DNA of 64,000 nt from Paenibacillus sp. FSL R10-2782 (lineage in GTDB: Bacteria > Bacillota > Bacilli > Paenibacillales > Paenibacillaceae). Location of the stretch: assembly GCF_038592985.1 (NCBI RefSeq), contig NZ_CP151951.1, positions 3,153,001 through 3,217,000 of the forward strand. The letters run 5' to 3'. Under the pieces are notes generated by a model, which made no database searches, was not told the origin of the DNA, and saw only the letters and a program-made list of their open reading frames with translations. Shown here in pieces: positions 63,423 through 64,000 of the stretch. The stretch's first letter is position 1, and every line of letters starts with the position of its first letter. The translations under genes were made by a program, and so were the position numbers.

Positions 63423-63597
63423 TATCCTTCTCCCATCCAGACTATACTGTCGGTCCCGGAATTGCACCAGGTCCACCGTCTGCTGATCGTTCAGCATCCG
63501 GGTCACGGACTAAGCCGCGCTGTTCATCGCAGAAGCTATGTACAGACACGTCATCACCGCCGGTGGGGAATTGCGCCCCGCCCCGAAGGATCTTGCT
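63423..63597 (-). promoter_or_regulatory. FMN riboswitch (RFN element)
   Basis: On the minus strand the conserved blocks follow in order: GATCCTTCGGGGC, AATTCCCCACCGGCGGT, a variable arm, GTCCGTGACCC, GGTGCAATTCCGGGACCGACAGT, and AGTCTGGATGGGAGAAGGAT. FMN binding should favour the downstream terminator and lower rib gene expression. Confidence 0.95.
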
Positions 63598-63632
63598 CTT
63601 ATTTAATTGAATTAGCATTAAACTTGTTACGT

Positions 63633-63661
63633 ATATTAGCACCGACTTCTAAAAAAAGCAA
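63633..63661 (-). promoter_or_regulatory. rib operon promoter
   Basis: Minus-strand TTGCTT (63661-63656), 17-base spacer, TAATAT (63638-63633); start expected near 63626, about 30 bases before the aptamer. Confidence 0.65.
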
Positions 63662-63662
63662 G

Positions 63663-64000
63663 TTATCGGATAGAAGCTCCTGCTTTTGTTTTAACATATT
63701 GGCTGGAAAGCTCCTCAAACCAGGTTTTATCATTCATATGAAGCGCCAGATCAATCAGATCAGCCAGTTCTTCCAGGCCGAGCTGTGTAGCATGGTCAAA
63801 GGTAATAACCGCTGAAGCCGTGGGTCCGTGACCTCCTTCAGAGCATGCGTCATAATCCAACCGTACCTCAACATGCCCGTCAATAAACTCACATTTTAGA
63901 AAATAAATAATTTCACACATTAATATCGGACGCACCTGCGTCTCCAGCACACAATCCATCACCTTGGCGGAATAATGCTGGTTCGTCAGCGTGAATTTGT
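63663..64000 (-). CDS. IDEAL-domain protein, 5' end cut by window edge
   Basis: At least 112 C-terminal residues; the frame runs through the right edge, so the GTG at 63962 is probably internal. ELADLIDLALHMNDKTWFEE near the end matches the IDEAL domain (I-D-x-A-L then D-x-x-W/F-F), preceded by a beta-rich stretch (FIDGHVEVRLDYDA). Same domain as the miniprotein at 4301-4480 but with an N-terminal part. Function unknown. The stop lies just upstream of the rib promoter. Confidence 0.7.
   Translation of the reverse strand, partial: KFTLTNQHYSAKVMDCVLETQVRPILMCEIIYFLKCEFIDGHVEVRLDYDACSEGGHGPTASAVITFDHATQLGLEELADLIDLALHMNDKTWFEELSSQYVKTKAGASIR

Noticed and set aside
1..64000. tRNA, rRNA, CRISPR arrays, insertion sequences, prophage, defence islands
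   Set aside because: Looked for; found no cloverleaf with CCA-type ends, no spaced direct repeats, no transposase, integrase or phage genes.

Overview
This window looks like a core chromosomal segment of an endospore-forming Gram-positive bacterium, most likely a Paenibacillus of the polymyxa type. That rests on gene content and order: spoIVA, hbs, spmA/spmB, gerW, ypeB, spoVIF, ypjB, TRAP (mtrB), a T-box, SD-rich starts and frequent TTG/GTG starts, arranged largely as in the Bacillus subtilis region from ypjD to the rib operon but with many local gains and losses. Almost everything is on the minus strand. I see no rRNA, tRNA, CRISPR array, prophage or insertion sequence.

Layout. 1-8.4 kb: a MazG-type pyrophosphohydrolase, the ypjC/ypjB/ypjA block interrupted by an AT-rich GNAT gene, an IDEAL-domain miniprotein, a gamma-carbonic-anhydrase-like protein, and an ECF sigma / membrane partner / histidine phosphatase operon. 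8.6-8.8 kb: an isolated plus-strand small-RNA gene with a consensus promoter and terminator. 9.1-22 kb: the aromatic supraoperon aroC-aroB-aroH / trpEDCFBA-hisC-tyrA, with a clear 11-triplet TRAP site and attenuator before trpE, then cheR and ndk. 22-28 kb: heptaprenyl diphosphate synthase (hepS, hepT) and menG, with mqnA, ubiX and a UbiA-type prenyltransferase between them (futalosine-type menaquinone route), then the TRAP gene mtrB. 28-38 kb: hbs, a sugar-type ABC transporter, spoIVA, a 2Fe-2S ferredoxin, a nucleotidyltransferase-like protein, spoVIF, gpsA and plsY.

38-49 kb: der, an S1-domain protein, plsC, cmk, a PilZ flagellar brake, ypeB (without sleB), a tiny zinc-ribbon gene, prsW, a MecA-type adaptor, a polysaccharide deacetylase lipoprotein and a CPBP protease pair. 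49-57 kb: a serine T-box followed by serA, then resD-resE, rluB, spmA-spmB and a DD-carboxypeptidase. 57-64 kb: ypuI, gerW, a DUF2953 gene, scpA-scpB, and an FMN-riboswitch-led rib operon containing only ribE, a stand-alone DHBP synthase and ribH. An IDEAL-domain gene runs off the right edge.

How the parts fit: chorismate made by aroC feeds tryptophan (TRAP-controlled) and tyrosine/phenylalanine, and also menaquinone through mqnA; hepS/hepT supply the side chain. Several genes serve sporulation and germination. Compared with B. subtilis, the expected qcrABC, resABC, sleB, ribD, the GTP cyclohydrolase II half of ribA, mtrA and the EPSP synthase gene are absent from their usual positions. The most interesting leads are the small RNA at 8681-8768, the TRAP leader in which the antiterminator lies outside the TRAP site, the reduced rib operon, and the zinc-ribbon gene in the place of sleB.
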